DNA of 35,774 nt from JADJWR01 sp964509545. Its GTDB lineage: Bacteria; Pseudomonadota; Gammaproteobacteria; Burkholderiales; Burkholderiaceae_F. Under the pieces are notes generated by a model. That model saw only the letters and a program-made list of their open reading frames with translations, was not told where the DNA came from and made no database searches. The stretch's first letter is position 1, and every line of letters starts with the position of its first letter. Below are positions 35,672 to 35,774 of the stretch, piece after piece. The position numbers were made by a program, and so were the translations under genes. Location of the stretch: assembly GCA_964509545.1 (NCBI GenBank), contig CAZDXQ010000039.1, forward strand, positions 1 through 35,774, written 5' to 3'.

Positions 35672-35774
35672 GGCGCAGAGCGACAGCTCGGCCATCCGGT
35701 CTAGCCGCGGTCCGCGGTGTTCTATTGAGCATTACGTAACTTCATGACAACTGATTCGCCGCTCGCGCGTTACG

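Overview
The window is a roughly 36 kb, very GC-rich chromosomal segment carrying the replication-origin neighbourhood of a proteobacterium, most likely a betaproteobacterium. The pointers are the conserved order mnmE - yidC - yidD - rnpA - rpmH - (oriC) - dnaA - dnaN - gyrB, the YidC and DnaA N-termini, and a GyrB of 845 residues with the long C-terminal insert typical of beta/gammaproteobacteria. I cannot name the genus. No rRNA, tRNA, CRISPR array, insertion sequence or prophage gene was seen. Many genes start with GTG or TTG, and several neighbours overlap by a few bases.

Region 1 (1-5163, mostly minus strand): mnmE, then after a small plus-strand membrane protein gene the yidC-yidD-rnpA-rpmH block (tRNA modification, membrane insertion, RNase P protein, ribosomal protein L34). 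It ends in a 597-base gap (4567-5163) that I read as oriC: three DnaA boxes, A/T-rich stretches, a 13-mer-like element, a hairpin and the rpmH promoter. Region 2 (5164-10581, plus): dnaA, dnaN, gyrB. Region 3 (10601-15356): a PNPOx-like flavoprotein gene, a convergent MipA/OmpV outer-membrane protein gene, a signal-peptidase-I-like protein that has lost both catalytic residues, a ChaN-like haem-binding protein translationally coupled to it, and a 569-residue unknown with a GNAT-like core. Region 4 (15347-22136): a core-type (MesD-like) methionine synthase, an M17 aminopeptidase, a Tat-exported amidase, D-amino-acid dehydrogenase, and folE directly followed by a BLUF blue-light sensor. Region 5 (22146-28125): small membrane/lipoprotein genes, an SRPBCC protein, a DHFR-like reductase, a PLP-dependent ammonia-lyase, a Rieske oxygenase, an exported PCM-type methyltransferase and a cupin. 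Region 6 (28205-31012): a methyltransferase overlapping a QseB/PmrA-like response regulator and its QseC-like kinase.

Region 7 (31067-35774, minus) is the most interesting part: a compact five-gene operon of thermostable-hemolysin-family (GNAT-like) protein, AMP-dependent ligase, haem-oxygenase-like di-iron protein, short-chain dehydrogenase and exported TPR protein. It looks like a small lipid- or acyl-derived metabolite pathway of unknown product. Its promoter region and that of mipA 23 kb away carry almost identical TTAA-N7-TTAA direct repeats of the kind bound by PmrA/QseB-type regulators, at similar distances (45 and 51 bp) from the start codons. The two-component system encoded next to the operon may therefore control both. 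A dispersed repeat of about 55 bp occurs three times: once just before the signal-peptidase-like gene and twice in tandem inside the 5' end of the hemolysin-family gene.
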